In this document: positions 35,367 through 43,680 of the stretch, piece after piece
How positions within the stretch are numbered: the stretch's first letter is position 1
How the letters are laid out: each line of letters starts with the position of its first letter
Assembly (NCBI GenBank): GCA_902778055.1
Contig: CACYWL010000010.1
Location: 1-64,000, forward strand
DNA length: 64,000 nucleotides
Reading direction: 5' to 3'
Source: an uncultured Eubacteriales bacterium
Lineage (GTDB): Bacteria > Bacillota > Clostridia > Christensenellales > Aristaeellaceae
Made by a program: the position numbers and the translations under genes
Notes under the pieces: model-generated
The model's database searches: none
The model's input: the letters and a program-made list of their open reading frames with translations, nothing else
What the model was told of the DNA's origin: nothing

Positions 35367-36035
35367 TCAAGACTGCTTTTCCGATTTCAGCAGCGGACGG
35401 GCGATCCGGACGTTGAAGAATTCGATCAGCGGGCCCATGAAGAACGCGGTGATGACCGTGCCCGGACCGACGAATTCCGGAACCCTGGCCCAGGCCCCGC
35501 CGCCGATCAGGAAGACAACGATGCCCAGCACCACGCAGCATACATCCGTCGTGATGCGGATATACTGAAATTTGCCCAGCTTCCATTTGTCCGCCATGGT
35601 GATCGCGATGGAATCATAGGTGGAGACTCCCATATCCGCCGTCATATACAGCGCGCTGCCGACGCAGAGCACGAGGATGCCGACGGCGAGAAACAGGACG
35701 CGGATCCAGAGCGCGGGCTCGGGGATCCAGCGGTCCAGCGCCGCGAGGGTGAACTGCGTGATATATCCGAGCAGGAAAAGATTGATGAAGGTCGCGATGC
35801 CGATGTTATGCCGGTTGAAGATCAGGCTGAAGAGCAGCAGCACGGCATTGACGATGACGTACAGCGTGCCGAAGGGAATGGGGATCAGCTGATCCAGCCC
35901 GCTCATCAGGCTCTGGAAGGGATCCACGCCGAAGGCGGCCTTCTTGAAAAAGCCGACGGCGACGGCGCAGACGGCCACGCCGCAAAGGGACATCAGGATT
36001 CTGCGCCCGCTGAGATTCAGCTTTCCGATTTTCAT
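35367..36035 (-). CDS. YczE/YitT-type integral membrane protein
   Basis: 222 residues from the ATG at 36035 with AAAGGA upstream. Five membrane segments. FGVDPFQSLMSGLDQLIPIPFGTLYVIVNAVLL and ALYMTADMGVSTYDSIAITMADK are typical of the YczE/YyaS-like family, in which an N-terminal AxFGxDPF-type loop recurs as GxSxYDxI. Function is not established in the family; some members affect peptide antibiotic production. It is convergent with the MATE gene and followed upstream (89 bases) by the thioesterase, also on the minus strand. Confidence 0.8.
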   Translation of the reverse strand: MKIGKLNLSGRRILMSLCGVAVCAVAVGFFKKAAFGVDPFQSLMSGLDQLIPIPFGTLYVIVNAVLLLFSLIFNRHNIGIATFINLFLLGYITQFTLAALDRWIPEPALWIRVLFLAVGILVLCVGSALYMTADMGVSTYDSIAITMADKWKLGKFQYIRITTDVCCVVLGIVVFLIGGGAWARVPEFVGPGTVITAFFMGPLIEFFNVRIARPLLKSEKQS

Positions 36036-36124
36036 GATTCGGTTTCCGTCCTTTCTCTGCGCTCTTCGGGAGCGGCGACGATCATTCGGGATCAATATAA
36101 TAAGGGAAAGATGCAGGCTGCCCG

Positions 36125-36532
36125 TTACGGGGCGGACAGCTTGAAGCTGGTGAAGGTCATCAGCGCGATGTCCCGGCCGAGATCATCCGTGACCCGGACC
36201 TCCGTGACCATGGAGGAACGCCCGTTTTTTACCAGCTCCGCGACTGCGGTCAGGCGGGAGCCCTTTGCGCCGTTCAGATAGTTGATGCTGACCTGCTGCG
36301 CCACCGTCGGGCTGTGCAGATGATTCGTCAGGGCCGCGGAGGCAAAATCCGCCAGGGTAAAGATGGCGCCGCCCATGACGCCGCCCAGCGCGTTGCGGTG
36401 ATCATCCCGGAGCACCATGCCGGCGGCCGACCGCTCCTCCGACAGGGCTTCCAGCGTGATCCCGTTTCCGGAGGCAAACCGGTCCCCCTGAAAATAGGCC
36501 TGCGCCTCTTCCAGACTGTGAAATTTCGCCAT
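36125..36532 (-). CDS. PaaI-type hotdog thioesterase
   Basis: 135 residues from the ATG at 36532. The frame stays open far upstream, but that extension is the shadow of the neighbouring gene. The core motif DDHRNALGGVMGGAIFTLADFASAAL is the PaaI/YbgC-like hotdog signature (HxNxxGxxxGGxxxxLAD). VAQQVSINYLNGAKGSRLTAVAELVKNGRSSMV supplies the rest of the fold. It probably hydrolyses an aryl- or acyl-CoA; substrate unknown. AAAGGAC lies upstream. It could share a transcript with the YczE-like gene. Confidence 0.88.
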   Translation of the reverse strand: MAKFHSLEEAQAYFQGDRFASGNGITLEALSEERSAAGMVLRDDHRNALGGVMGGAIFTLADFASAALTNHLHSPTVAQQVSINYLNGAKGSRLTAVAELVKNGRSSMVTEVRVTDDLGRDIALMTFTSFKLSAP

Positions 36533-36832
36533 GACTTTCCGTCCTTTCCGCTTTGCGGCCCCGTGATCCGGAAGGCGGGCAATGCCCGAGCCATCCGTCC
36601 GGGGGCGAATGCCAGCGGCTATTTTAGCAGAACGGGGCGGGGAGTGTCTACAGGCCGGCTGTATTTTCCCTGTCCGCGGCGATTGGCCGGCGGGACACTT
36701 TATGCTATAATCGGAAACACAAGGGACGGAACTCGAAATATACTGGACGGATACAACAGCGGGAAGGTTCAATTCGGCGGCGGACCTTCGCGCGGGAACG
36801 GCGCCGGCGCCGCACCGGCAGGGGTGTTTCGG
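36533..36832. other. Intergenic region between divergent genes
   Basis: 300 bases without a gene. It carries the plus-strand promoter at 36683-36711 and the 5' region of the MBL gene, a G+C-rich leader of about 110 bases. No clear structured RNA seen. Confidence 0.5.
36683..36711 (+). promoter_or_regulatory. Promoter of the MBL-fold hydrolase gene
   Basis: TTGGCC and perfect TATAAT, preceded by an extended TGC, with a 17-base spacer. Confidence 0.65.
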
Positions 36833-37672
36833 ATGAAAATACAATATCTCGGCACGGCGGCCGCGGAGGGATGGCCGGGCCTGTTCTGCCGATGCGAAGC
36901 CTGCCGGAGGGCCGGCGAGCTGGGGGGAAGAAATCTGCGGACCCGGTCTCAGGCGCTGATCGACGATCACCTGCTGATCGACTTTCCCTGCGACACCTAT
37001 GCCCATATGCTTCGGAACGGGGTGGACATCCCGCACATCCGGTCCTGCCTGATTACCCACTGCCATGAGGACCATTTCTATCCGACGGATCTGCAGAACC
37101 GGTCGGAGGTTTATGCCCAGGGGCTGGACGACCGGATGACCCTGTACGGAAACGACCGCATGGCGGAGACGCTGCGGGATTTCGCCGCCGGGCCCGGAGC
37201 CGGCATGCAGGTGGATTATCAGGAGCTGCCCGTTTACCGGCCGGCGAAGATCGAGGAGTATGAGGTGATCCCCCTGCCGGCCCGGCATAATCCGGCGGAG
37301 CGCTGCTACAATTACATCATTTCGGACGGAAAAAGCACGATCCTCTATGCGCACGATACGGGGATGCCCAGGGAGGAGGTCTGGCAGTTCCTCTCCGGAT
37401 TCGCGTTCGATCTCGTCAGCCTGGACTGCACCGGGCTGATGCTTTCCACCCGGGGCGGAGGACACATGTGCTTCGAGGAAAACCTGATCATGAGGGAACG
37501 AATGCTGAGAGAAGGGATGGCCGGAGCGCACACCGTCTTCGTCGCCAACCATTTTTCCCATAACGGCGCAAAGGATCCGCAGGGGAGAATCTGGATGTAT
37601 GAGGAAACGAGCTCCCGGATGAAGGAGCAGGGCTTCCTCATGAGCTGGGACGGGCTGACCCTGGAAATTTGA
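36833..37672 (+). CDS. MBL-fold metallohydrolase (PhnP-like subgroup)
   Basis: 279 residues from the ATG at 36833 (AGGGG upstream is weak). It starts KIQYLGTAAAEGWPGLFCRCEACRRA, with the GTAAxEGxP and Cys pair typical of PhnP/MBL hydrolases. ITHCHEDHFYP is the metal site (HxHxDH with Cys in the second position slot), and YAHDTG and VANHFSHNG complete it. The unusual THCHEDH keeps the metal ligands. PhnP itself is a cyclic ribose-phosphate phosphodiesterase in C-P lyase pathways. No phn lyase genes accompany this one, so that function is only a possibility. Confidence 0.8.
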   Translation: MKIQYLGTAAAEGWPGLFCRCEACRRAGELGGRNLRTRSQALIDDHLLIDFPCDTYAHMLRNGVDIPHIRSCLITHCHEDHFYPTDLQNRSEVYAQGLDDRMTLYGNDRMAETLRDFAAGPGAGMQVDYQELPVYRPAKIEEYEVIPLPARHNPAERCYNYIISDGKSTILYAHDTGMPREEVWQFLSGFAFDLVSLDCTGLMLSTRGGGHMCFEENLIMRERMLREGMAGAHTVFVANHFSHNGAKDPQGRIWMYEETSSRMKEQGFLMSWDGLTLEI

Positions 37673-37680
37673 GGAAAAGC

Positions 37681-37709
37681 TTGAAACGGGATGCGGCTGC
37701 GTGTAGAAT
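37681..37709 (+). promoter_or_regulatory. Promoter of the histone-like gene
   Basis: TTGAAA and TAGAAT with a 17-base spacer, starting 9 bases after the previous stop codon. Confidence 0.75.
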
Positions 37710-37746
37710 AAAAACAACAGAAAAAAATATAAAGGAGGCTATTCCC

Positions 37747-38337
37747 ATGCCCGCCAGGAAAGAGAGTTCCGCGACCGAGAAGAAGACGACGGCCGCAAAG
37801 AAGACGACGTCCGCAAAGAAGACGACGGCCGCAAAGAAGACGACGTCCGCTGCGAAGACCACGGCCGCAAAGAAGACAACCGCCGCAGCGAAGACCACGG
37901 CCGCAAAGAAGACGACCGCGGCTGCCAAAAAGACGACTGCGGCAGCCGGGACGACTGCGGCAAAGAAGACAACCACGACAGCAAAGAAGACGACCGCAGC
38001 CGCGAAGGCCACGGCCGCAAAGAAGACGACCACCGCCGCAAAGAAGACGAGCACGGCCGCGAAGAAGACCGCCGCCGCCAAAAAGACGCCCGCAACCGGC
38101 ACCTCCATGAAGGTGACGGCGGCGGAGAAGAAGCTGGTGGAGACCTACCGGGAAGCGACCGGGGACCAGAAGAAAACCGCGCTGAAGGTGCTGAATGGCG
38201 AATACAGCGAGAAGGCCCTGTCCCTGCTGAACATGGCGGGCGGCGGGGACCTCGTTTCCGGCGTGGGCGGCGGCATCGGGGATACCCTGGGGGATACGCT
38301 GGGGAACCTGGTCGGCAGCCTGCTGGGCAAAAAATAA
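37747..38337 (+). CDS. Histone-H1-like Lys/Thr/Ala repeat protein
   Basis: 196 residues, ATG preceded by AAGGAGG. Residues about 9-118 are a low-complexity tail made of tandem KKTT, AAKKTT, SAKKTT and similar units, with more than a dozen Lys-Lys pairs. The composition is that of H1-like or AlgP-like DNA-binding proteins. Residues about 120-196 are different: a helical stretch with conserved-looking VTAAEKKLVETYREATGDQKK and then Gly-rich GGIGDTLGDTLGNLVGSLLG, resembling a small domain that could mediate self-association. The expected role is DNA compaction. The DNA of the tail is itself a tandem repeat (GCAAAGAAGACGAC units), prone to length variation. Confidence 0.8.
   Translation: MPARKESSATEKKTTAAKKTTSAKKTTAAKKTTSAAKTTAAKKTTAAAKTTAAKKTTAAAKKTTAAAGTTAAKKTTTTAKKTTAAAKATAAKKTTTAAKKTSTAAKKTAAAKKTPATGTSMKVTAAEKKLVETYREATGDQKKTALKVLNGEYSEKALSLLNMAGGGDLVSGVGGGIGDTLGDTLGNLVGSLLGKK
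37776..38100 (+). repeat. Coding tandem repeat in the histone-like gene
   Basis: Imperfect 15-base-like units around GCAAAGAAGACGACN, repeated many times with point differences (GCC, GCG, ACG changes) across about 325 bases. Confidence 0.75.
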
Positions 38338-38416
38338 GGGCAGACCCCGGGAATACCCGATACAGGGCCTGACGGGGACAGCGCCGGAAGCCCGAGGAGA
38401 AAAGGAGACGCAGCAG

Positions 38417-39286
38417 ATGAAAAGATGGAAAAGAACGGCAATCTTTCTGGCAGCTTTGATGATTCTGAGCAGCCTGACGGTGTACGCCCCCGCGGAGCTG
38501 GCCGGGGAGGAGGGAGGAGAAGGGGAGGTTCTGGTGCTGGAGCATACGGAGGAGGAAATCCTTCCGGCCCTGGAGCTGAAGCCTGCGGAACCCTTCAACC
38601 CGGATCCCGAGACCGAACCGGAGCTGCCGGAGGAGCCGGAGGAAAGAACCGTTTTTGACATGGATAACCGCGTCACCGTGAAAAACACCGGCGAGTATCC
38701 CTACAGCGCGATTGCCTATATGGTGGTCAAGGGAAAATGCGGGTGCGGATGGACGGGAAGCGGGTTCATGGTGGACCGGAACAAGCTGCTCACCGCGGCC
38801 CACTGCCTGGTCTGCAGCAAACACAGCGAGTGTGCGAAAAGCATCACCTTCTACTTCGGCTTCCGGAACAAAAACAGCTATCGGTATAAATACAACGGGA
38901 AATGGACGGCCTACGCGGGAAACCTGTTCCGGGACAGAAAGTATACCGTGGACTGGGACTACGGCTGTGTGAAGCTGTACAAAAACGTGGGAGACAAGGT
39001 TGGCTGGCTCGGAAGCTACTGGGGAATGTCGGACAGCCAGATTGCCAACCAGTTCCTGTACGTGGCCGGATACCGGGACGGGGTGCTGAAGTACGATTAC
39101 GGATTTGCGGACGCGAAAAGCTCCCAGCACATCAAATACCGGATGGACACCCAGCCGGGGAACAGCGGCGGGCCCGTATTTACCCGGGACTATTACGCGA
39201 TCGGCATCAATATTGCCGAGAACGACAGCTACAACACCGGATACCGTCTGACCACCACGGTCAAGGGGGATCTGGACGGATTATAA
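38417..39286 (+). CDS. Secreted trypsin-fold serine protease (V8/glutamyl-endopeptidase-like)
   Basis: 289 residues with signal peptide (RTAIFLAALMILSSLTVYA, cleavage near residue 26), then about 55 residues of Glu/Pro-rich propeptide-like sequence. The protease domain has the triad: His129 in LLTAAHCLVC, Asp179 in TVDWDYG and Ser250 in GNSGGPVF. Several cysteines (KCGCGW, AHCLVCSKHSEC) suggest disulfides or a metal site near the His. It is probably secreted as a zymogen and cleaves after acidic residues like other V8-type enzymes, but specificity cannot be read directly. ATG preceded by AAAAGGAGA. Confidence 0.9.
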   Translation: MKRWKRTAIFLAALMILSSLTVYAPAELAGEEGGEGEVLVLEHTEEEILPALELKPAEPFNPDPETEPELPEEPEERTVFDMDNRVTVKNTGEYPYSAIAYMVVKGKCGCGWTGSGFMVDRNKLLTAAHCLVCSKHSECAKSITFYFGFRNKNSYRYKYNGKWTAYAGNLFRDRKYTVDWDYGCVKLYKNVGDKVGWLGSYWGMSDSQIANQFLYVAGYRDGVLKYDYGFADAKSSQHIKYRMDTQPGNSGGPVFTRDYYAIGINIAENDSYNTGYRLTTTVKGDLDGL

Positions 39287-39315
39287 GCGCGAAAATCAGA
39301 TCACAGATACAGGAA

Positions 39316-39344
39316 CAGGGCCGGCTCCAGCGGAGCCGGCCCTG
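39316..39344. terminator. Long GC hairpin between convergent genes
   Basis: 13-bp perfect stem CAGGGCCGGCTCC/GGAGCCGGCCCTG with an AGC loop, but no T-run on either strand. Possible terminator for the convergent protease and exonuclease genes. Confidence 0.4.
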
Positions 39345-39457
39345 TCTGCGCCCTGCGCCCGGGGCGCAAAACGGAAGAGCGCGGTGTGCCTCGGAAGACT
39401 GCGGTGTTTCCGGAAACCAGGAGACTGCAGGACGGAGCGATCTCCGCGGCGATTCCC

Positions 39458-40216
39458 TCAGATCTCCAGATCCAGGGTGACCGGGCAGTGATCCGACCCG
39501 AGAATTTCGGTTTCGATGCCCGCTTCCCGGATCTGATCCCTGATCCGGGAAGATACGAGGAAATAGTCAATACGCCATCCGGCGTTGTTCTCCCGGGCAT
39601 GGAACATATAGCTCCACCAGGAATAGATATCCCGCCGGTCCGGATAGAGATACCGGAAGGTATCCGTGAAGCCGGCCTCCAGAAGCGCGGTCATCTTTTC
39701 CCGCTCCTGGGGGGTGAAGCCGGCGTTCTGCGTGTTGCTTTTCGGGTTCTTCAGGTCGATCTCCTGATGGGCGACATTCATGTCCCCGCAGACGACGACC
39801 GGCTTTTCCCGGTCCAGATCCAGCAGATAGCCCCGGAAGGCGTCCTCCCAGGTCATGCGGTAATCCAGACGGGTCAGGCCGCGCTGGCTGTTGGGGGTAT
39901 AGACCGTGACAAGATAAAAGGAGGGATACTCCAGGGTGATGACGCGGCCCTCGTGATCATGCTCCGGGAGGCCGATGCCGTAGCGGACGGAGAGGGGCTC
40001 CCGCTTCGCGAAGATTGCGGTGCCGCTGTAGCCCTTCTTCTCAGCGGAATTCATGTACAGCAGATAGCCCTCCGAGGGAATATCCGCCTGACCGGGCTGC
40101 ATTTTGGTCTCCTGCAGGCAGAAGAAATCCGCGTCCGCGGCGCGGAAATAATCCATGAAGCCCTTGCCCATGCAGGCGCGCAGACCGTTGACATTCCAGG
40201 AAACAAATCTCGTCAT
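39458..40216 (-). CDS. xth: Exodeoxyribonuclease III (AP endonuclease)
   Basis: 252 residues, ATG at 40216 with AGGAGG upstream; longer frame reading is rejected. FVSWNVNGLRA at the start, LQETKMQPGQ (metal-binding Glu), VYTPNSQRGL, VVCGDMNVAHQEIDL (active-site Asp/Asn) and LGSDHCPVTLDL at the C-terminus are the full EEP-nuclease set. The enzyme cuts at abasic sites in base-excision repair and degrades 3' ends. It lies 50 bases downstream of the DUF1643 gene and may share its transcript. Confidence 0.96.
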   Translation of the reverse strand: MTRFVSWNVNGLRACMGKGFMDYFRAADADFFCLQETKMQPGQADIPSEGYLLYMNSAEKKGYSGTAIFAKREPLSVRYGIGLPEHDHEGRVITLEYPSFYLVTVYTPNSQRGLTRLDYRMTWEDAFRGYLLDLDREKPVVVCGDMNVAHQEIDLKNPKSNTQNAGFTPQEREKMTALLEAGFTDTFRYLYPDRRDIYSWWSYMFHARENNAGWRIDYFLVSSRIRDQIREAGIETEILGSDHCPVTLDLEI

Positions 40217-40266
40217 TTCAGAACCTCCTGATGCTGTGGACCGGAGCGGGGAAAGCGGGAAGCGCC

Positions 40267-40911
40267 TTACAGCCCGTTCCGCCCCGCCGGCCGGCCGCAC
40301 TCCAGCGAACGAAGATAGCCCTCCAGATCCGCGAAGGGCTCCAGGGGTGAATCCTTTTTCAGGTAAAGGGGATGATGGGGATGACCGGCCCGGCTGCGGG
40401 GACCGGCGGTATACCACCGGGCGGAGAAATCCTCCCCGAGGAGAACCATGTCCCGTACGCAGCGGGGAAGATACGCGCGCTTCTCGATCACCGCGCCCCA
40501 GGCCGCCCAGACGGCGGGCGCCTCCCCGGCCTGCTCCAGGACATAGCGGAAGGCCTTCATGTTTTCCTCATGGAGGAAGGGGTTCAGCTCCCGGTCCATG
40601 TCCTCCGGGATGGTTGCCCGCTGGGCATAGACATTGAACATGATGAAGGAATCATAGCCGTTGAAGAGGGCGATGCGCTCGGCGCTCTTCAGGGTGTTAT
40701 CCAGCCGGCCGGGAACCGCGGTCGAGGGATTGACGCCGATACAGATCAGCGGACGCCGGCCCCGGGTGCCCAGAATGTAACGGTACTCCGAATAATGATC
40801 CGGCACATAGAGCCACGCCCCCCGGTCATAATCCTCATTCGTGGGCCGGAGGGCGTCTTCAAAGGTCAGGATACGCGTGTGCTGCGTGTCCGAGGACGGA
40901 ATATGTCTCAT
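40267..40911 (-). CDS. DUF1643 family protein
   Basis: 214 residues. The central ICIGVNPSTA and the TLKSAERIALFNGYDSFIMFNVYAQRAT segment are the signature of DUF1643, a small family found in many bacteria and phages whose biochemical role is unknown. AWGAVIEKRAYLP and HPHHPLYLKKDSP complete the conserved part. The ATG overlaps the stop of the CofE-like gene by four bases (ATGA), so translation is coupled. Confidence 0.85.
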   Translation of the reverse strand: MRHIPSSDTQHTRILTFEDALRPTNEDYDRGAWLYVPDHYSEYRYILGTRGRRPLICIGVNPSTAVPGRLDNTLKSAERIALFNGYDSFIMFNVYAQRATIPEDMDRELNPFLHEENMKAFRYVLEQAGEAPAVWAAWGAVIEKRAYLPRCVRDMVLLGEDFSARWYTAGPRSRAGHPHHPLYLKKDSPLEPFADLEGYLRSLECGRPAGRNGL

Positions 40912-41660
40912 GCTTCTTTCAGGGGGCGGATCAGGATCAGGGGCGTCAGCTCGTCCCCCTGGCCGGAGGGATTGTCCGCCAGGGCATCCTGAATCTGCGC
41001 GTCGGTCAGGGGGAAACGGGAGCCCTTGCCCAGCTGATTCTGATCGATATCGTTGGCATCCATCAGCACGGTGGGAACGCCGGTTTTCTCCTCCAGATCG
41101 TCGCAGAGCTCCTGCGCGTTGGTATTGTTGATCAGGGCCAGATCATGATAGCGCTTGAAGGAGGAACGGTAATAGAAGCCGTCAATGCCGGCGACGCCGG
41201 GGCCGACGATTTTATAGAAGACGCCCTTTTTCCCGAAGGGCTTGGTCACCGCGGAGGCGATGGCCGCGAAGATAACCTTCGGCGCGCCGACCATGTCGAT
41301 GGCCAGCTGAAGCTTATAGGGATCATGCATGCCGATGCCGGCCGTGGTCTCCGATGCGTGGGGAGAGAGAAGCCGGGCCCAGAAGCCGGGCTTTTCCTGT
41401 TCCTTGGTCCGGACATTGCCGGTACACATGGCCATGACCTTTGCGCCGAAGGCCAGCACATCCCCGGGCTGAAAAAGAGGCAGAATATATTTCCGGACCA
41501 GCTCGGCCTGATCCTCGCCCACCTCGACGAAATGCGTCTGAACGGCGAAACGGCTGTAACGCTGCCCGTCCCGGCCGGTCACATCCCCCCGGTCATAATA
41601 AACGATGCCCCCGTGCTCGCGGCGCTGCTCCTCCAGATTGCGTGACTCGGTCTTGCCCAT
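40908..41660 (-). CDS. CofE-like F420-0:gamma-glutamyl ligase family protein
   Basis: 250 residues. Resembles the CofE/FbiB-N family: FAVQTHFVEVGEDQAELVRKYI, GDVLAFGAKVMAMCTGN, ETTAGIGMHDPYKLQLAIDMVG and a C-terminal DANDIDQNQLGKG stretch with the metal/GTP-binding acidic residues. Classical CofE adds glutamate to coenzyme F420. Firmicutes of this type are not known to make F420, so the real acceptor is uncertain; a glutamyl-ligase role on another molecule is plausible. The gene overlaps DUF1643 and is upstream of it on the same strand. Confidence 0.7.
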   Translation of the reverse strand: MGKTESRNLEEQRREHGGIVYYDRGDVTGRDGQRYSRFAVQTHFVEVGEDQAELVRKYILPLFQPGDVLAFGAKVMAMCTGNVRTKEQEKPGFWARLLSPHASETTAGIGMHDPYKLQLAIDMVGAPKVIFAAIASAVTKPFGKKGVFYKIVGPGVAGIDGFYYRSSFKRYHDLALINNTNAQELCDDLEEKTGVPTVLMDANDIDQNQLGKGSRFPLTDAQIQDALADNPSGQGDELTPLILIRPLKEA

Positions 41661-41735
41661 GCGTCTCCTCCACGTTCCTGACAGACATACAAGAATACTA
41701 CGCTATTATACAGTCATCTGGAACCGGCGTCAATG

Positions 41736-41764
41736 TTGCAGGCGAGGCGGAAATCAGGTATAAT
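41736..41764 (+). promoter_or_regulatory. Promoter of the glycosyltransferase gene
   Basis: TTGCAG and perfect TATAAT with a 17-base spacer, about 100 bases before the start. Confidence 0.7.
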
Positions 41765-41866
41765 GCCCGGCGGGAAAGCTTCTTTTCCCGGAATGCGCGG
41801 CCCGGAGGACTGCGGAGGGCGCTTCGCCCTTCGGCGGAACCGGGATCCGGCGCACAGGAGGCAAGC

Positions 41867-42970
41867 ATGGAGGAAACCAACCAGAGCACCCTGAAGGCCC
41901 TGGCGGACGCGGTCATTCTGATCCCGTCGCTGGAGCCGGACGAGCGTCTGCCGGCCTATATCGCGAAGCTGGCGCAGAGCGGCTTCGGACATATCGTGGT
42001 CGTGGACGACGGGTCCGCAGAGAGCTATCAGCCGATTTTCACCCGCATCGGGGAGACGGATCCCCGGGTGAAGGTGCTGCATCACGAGGTGAACCGCGGA
42101 AAGGGCGTCGCGCTGAAGACGGGGTACCGCTGGATCCAGGAAAACCTGCCGGGGATCAGCGGCGTCATCACCGCGGACGCGGACGGGCAGCATACCGTGC
42201 CGGACTGCATCCGCCTGGCAGAGGAGCTGGAGAAGGGGACACGGGCGCTTTACCTGGGCAGCCGGGACTTCAGCCTGAAGAACGTGCCGCCGAAGAGCCG
42301 GGCCGGTAACCGGTTCACCAGCGTGCTTTTCTTCCTGCTCTACGGCCAGTGGCTGCAGGATACGCAGACCGGGCTTCGGGCCTTCCGGAGGGAGGACCTG
42401 GAGTTCATGATCGGCGTGGAGGGAGAACGGTTTGAGTACGAGATGAACGTGCTCATCGCCTGCACGCGGCAGGGCCTGCCCATGATTCCCATCACGATCG
42501 AAACCGTCTACGAGAACGAGAACCGGGGAACCCACTACCATCCGCTGCGGGACAGCATGCGGATCTTCCGGGTGATCCTCCGGGGCTTCGTGAAGTTCAT
42601 GGGCGTCAGCCTGCTGTGCTTCCTCGTGGATCAGGTGCTGTTCAACGTGCTGAACCTTGCGGTTTTCGGCAACGGAGCCGTCAAGGCGGCCCAGATCATT
42701 CTGATCTCCACCGCGCTGGCCCGCGCGGTCAGCGCCGGACTGAACTTCGCGCTGAACAAGAGCTTCGTTTTCAAGCTGAAGGGGCATACCGCAGGCGCCC
42801 TGGCCCGGTATCTGATCCTGGCCGCCGGCATCATGCTGCTGAGCGCCGGAGGCGTATGGCTGCTGGGACAGATCGGGATGAGCAGCACGGTCGCCAAGCT
42901 GATCGTGGACTTCCTGCTTTATTTCCTGAGCTATCGGGTGCAGCAGAAATGGGTTTTCGCTGAAAAATAA
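41867..42970 (+). CDS. GT2 glycosyltransferase fused to a GtrA-like membrane domain
   Basis: 367 residues, ATG preceded by CAGGAGG. Residues 1-230 are a GT2/DPM-type transferase: IVVVDDGSAESY (nucleotide-sugar site), VITADADGQHTVPD (metal-binding DxD as ADADG), then TGLRAFRR and FEYEMNVL. Residues about 240-365 are a GtrA domain with four membrane helices (FMGVSLLCFLVDQVLFNVLNLAVFG, ALARAVSAGLNFALNKSFVF, LILAAGIMLLSAGGVWLL, LIVDFLLYFLSYRVQQKWVF). Such fusions make a polyprenyl-phosphate sugar and help move it across the membrane for envelope glycosylation. The sugar is unknown. Confidence 0.9.
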   Translation: MEETNQSTLKALADAVILIPSLEPDERLPAYIAKLAQSGFGHIVVVDDGSAESYQPIFTRIGETDPRVKVLHHEVNRGKGVALKTGYRWIQENLPGISGVITADADGQHTVPDCIRLAEELEKGTRALYLGSRDFSLKNVPPKSRAGNRFTSVLFFLLYGQWLQDTQTGLRAFRREDLEFMIGVEGERFEYEMNVLIACTRQGLPMIPITIETVYENENRGTHYHPLRDSMRIFRVILRGFVKFMGVSLLCFLVDQVLFNVLNLAVFGNGAVKAAQIILISTALARAVSAGLNFALNKSFVFKLKGHTAGALARYLILAAGIMLLSAGGVWLLGQIGMSSTVAKLIVDFLLYFLSYRVQQKWVFAEK

Positions 42971-43051
42971 ATCCGGAGCGGTCAGGGCCCCGGGAGAGCG
43001 CGGACAGAGCCCGCGGGACGGGAGTCTGACGGGAATCACGCAGAAGGAATC

Positions 43052-43077
43052 AAAAAGCCGGCCCGCGGAGGGCCGGC
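43052..43077 (-). terminator. Terminator of the GNAT gene
   Basis: 8-bp stem GCCGGCCC/GGGCCGGC with a GCGGA loop; on the minus strand TTTTTGATT follows. Confidence 0.8.
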
Positions 43078-43108
43078 GCAGATTTCCGCAAAGGGAGACC
43101 GGGAACCA

Positions 43109-43600
43109 TCAGGATCCCTTCCGGTTGGGGCAGTTGGCTTTCCGGCAGCTTTTGCAGGAATCCAGCTCGATTTCCTCCCCGGGGAGAAACATCAGGACGG
43201 AGGATGCATCGGCAGCGTTCGGAGCAGCCTCAGGCGAAGCGGAATCCTCCCGGAAGCCCAGACGGGTAAAGAAGCCGGCTGTTTCCGCCGGGGTCCGCAG
43301 GCGGACCTCCCGGGCATAATGGCTCTGGGCCTTGAAAAGCAGGAGCCGGAGGGTCAGATCCCCCAGCATTTTGCCGCGGAAGGCCGGAAGGACGCCCAGA
43401 TCCCCGAGCCAGAAGCTGCCGTCCCGCCACCAGAGGCGGCCGGAAGCCGCGGGGACATCATCCTGATAAACCACCACGTTCTGGGATTCGGCATCGAGCG
43501 CGTCCTCCCCGCGGGAGAACACCGCCTGACGCACGGAAAGGGCCTCGGACAGATCCGCGCCCTGGGGAAACCATTTGCCCTGAATCATTGCATTATCCAT
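43109..43600 (-). CDS. GNAT family N-acetyltransferase with cysteine-rich tail
   Basis: 163 residues if started at the ATG at 43600; an ATG at 43588 and a TTG at 43624 are alternatives, none with a strong ribosome site. The GNAT fold is visible: LSEALSVRQAVF at the N-terminus, GDLGVLPAFRGKMLGDLTLRLLLFKA (acetyl-CoA-binding motif A, with RGKMLG as Q/RxxGxG-type loop) and FFTRLGFRE near the end. The extra tail ELDSCKSCRKANCPNRKGS carries three to four cysteines, possibly a metal site; this is not usual for GNAT enzymes. Substrate unknown. Confidence 0.75.
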   Translation of the reverse strand: MDNAMIQGKWFPQGADLSEALSVRQAVFSRGEDALDAESQNVVVYQDDVPAASGRLWWRDGSFWLGDLGVLPAFRGKMLGDLTLRLLLFKAQSHYAREVRLRTPAETAGFFTRLGFREDSASPEAAPNAADASSVLMFLPGEEIELDSCKSCRKANCPNRKGS

Positions 43601-43680
43601 GCCGGAGCGGCACCGGTCGATCAAAGGCGGAAGCCCGCCGCGAAATTGGGCTCCCGTCCAGGAACCTCACGGAGGAAACC

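Noticed and set aside
36833..37672. PhnP assignment for the MBL hydrolase
   Set aside because: Similarity is to the wider MBL subgroup and there are no C-P lyase genes nearby; kept as a general hydrolase.
36533..37717. N-terminal extension of the PaaI thioesterase frame
   Set aside because: It runs opposite the MBL hydrolase gene. The 135-residue core with its own start explains the gene.
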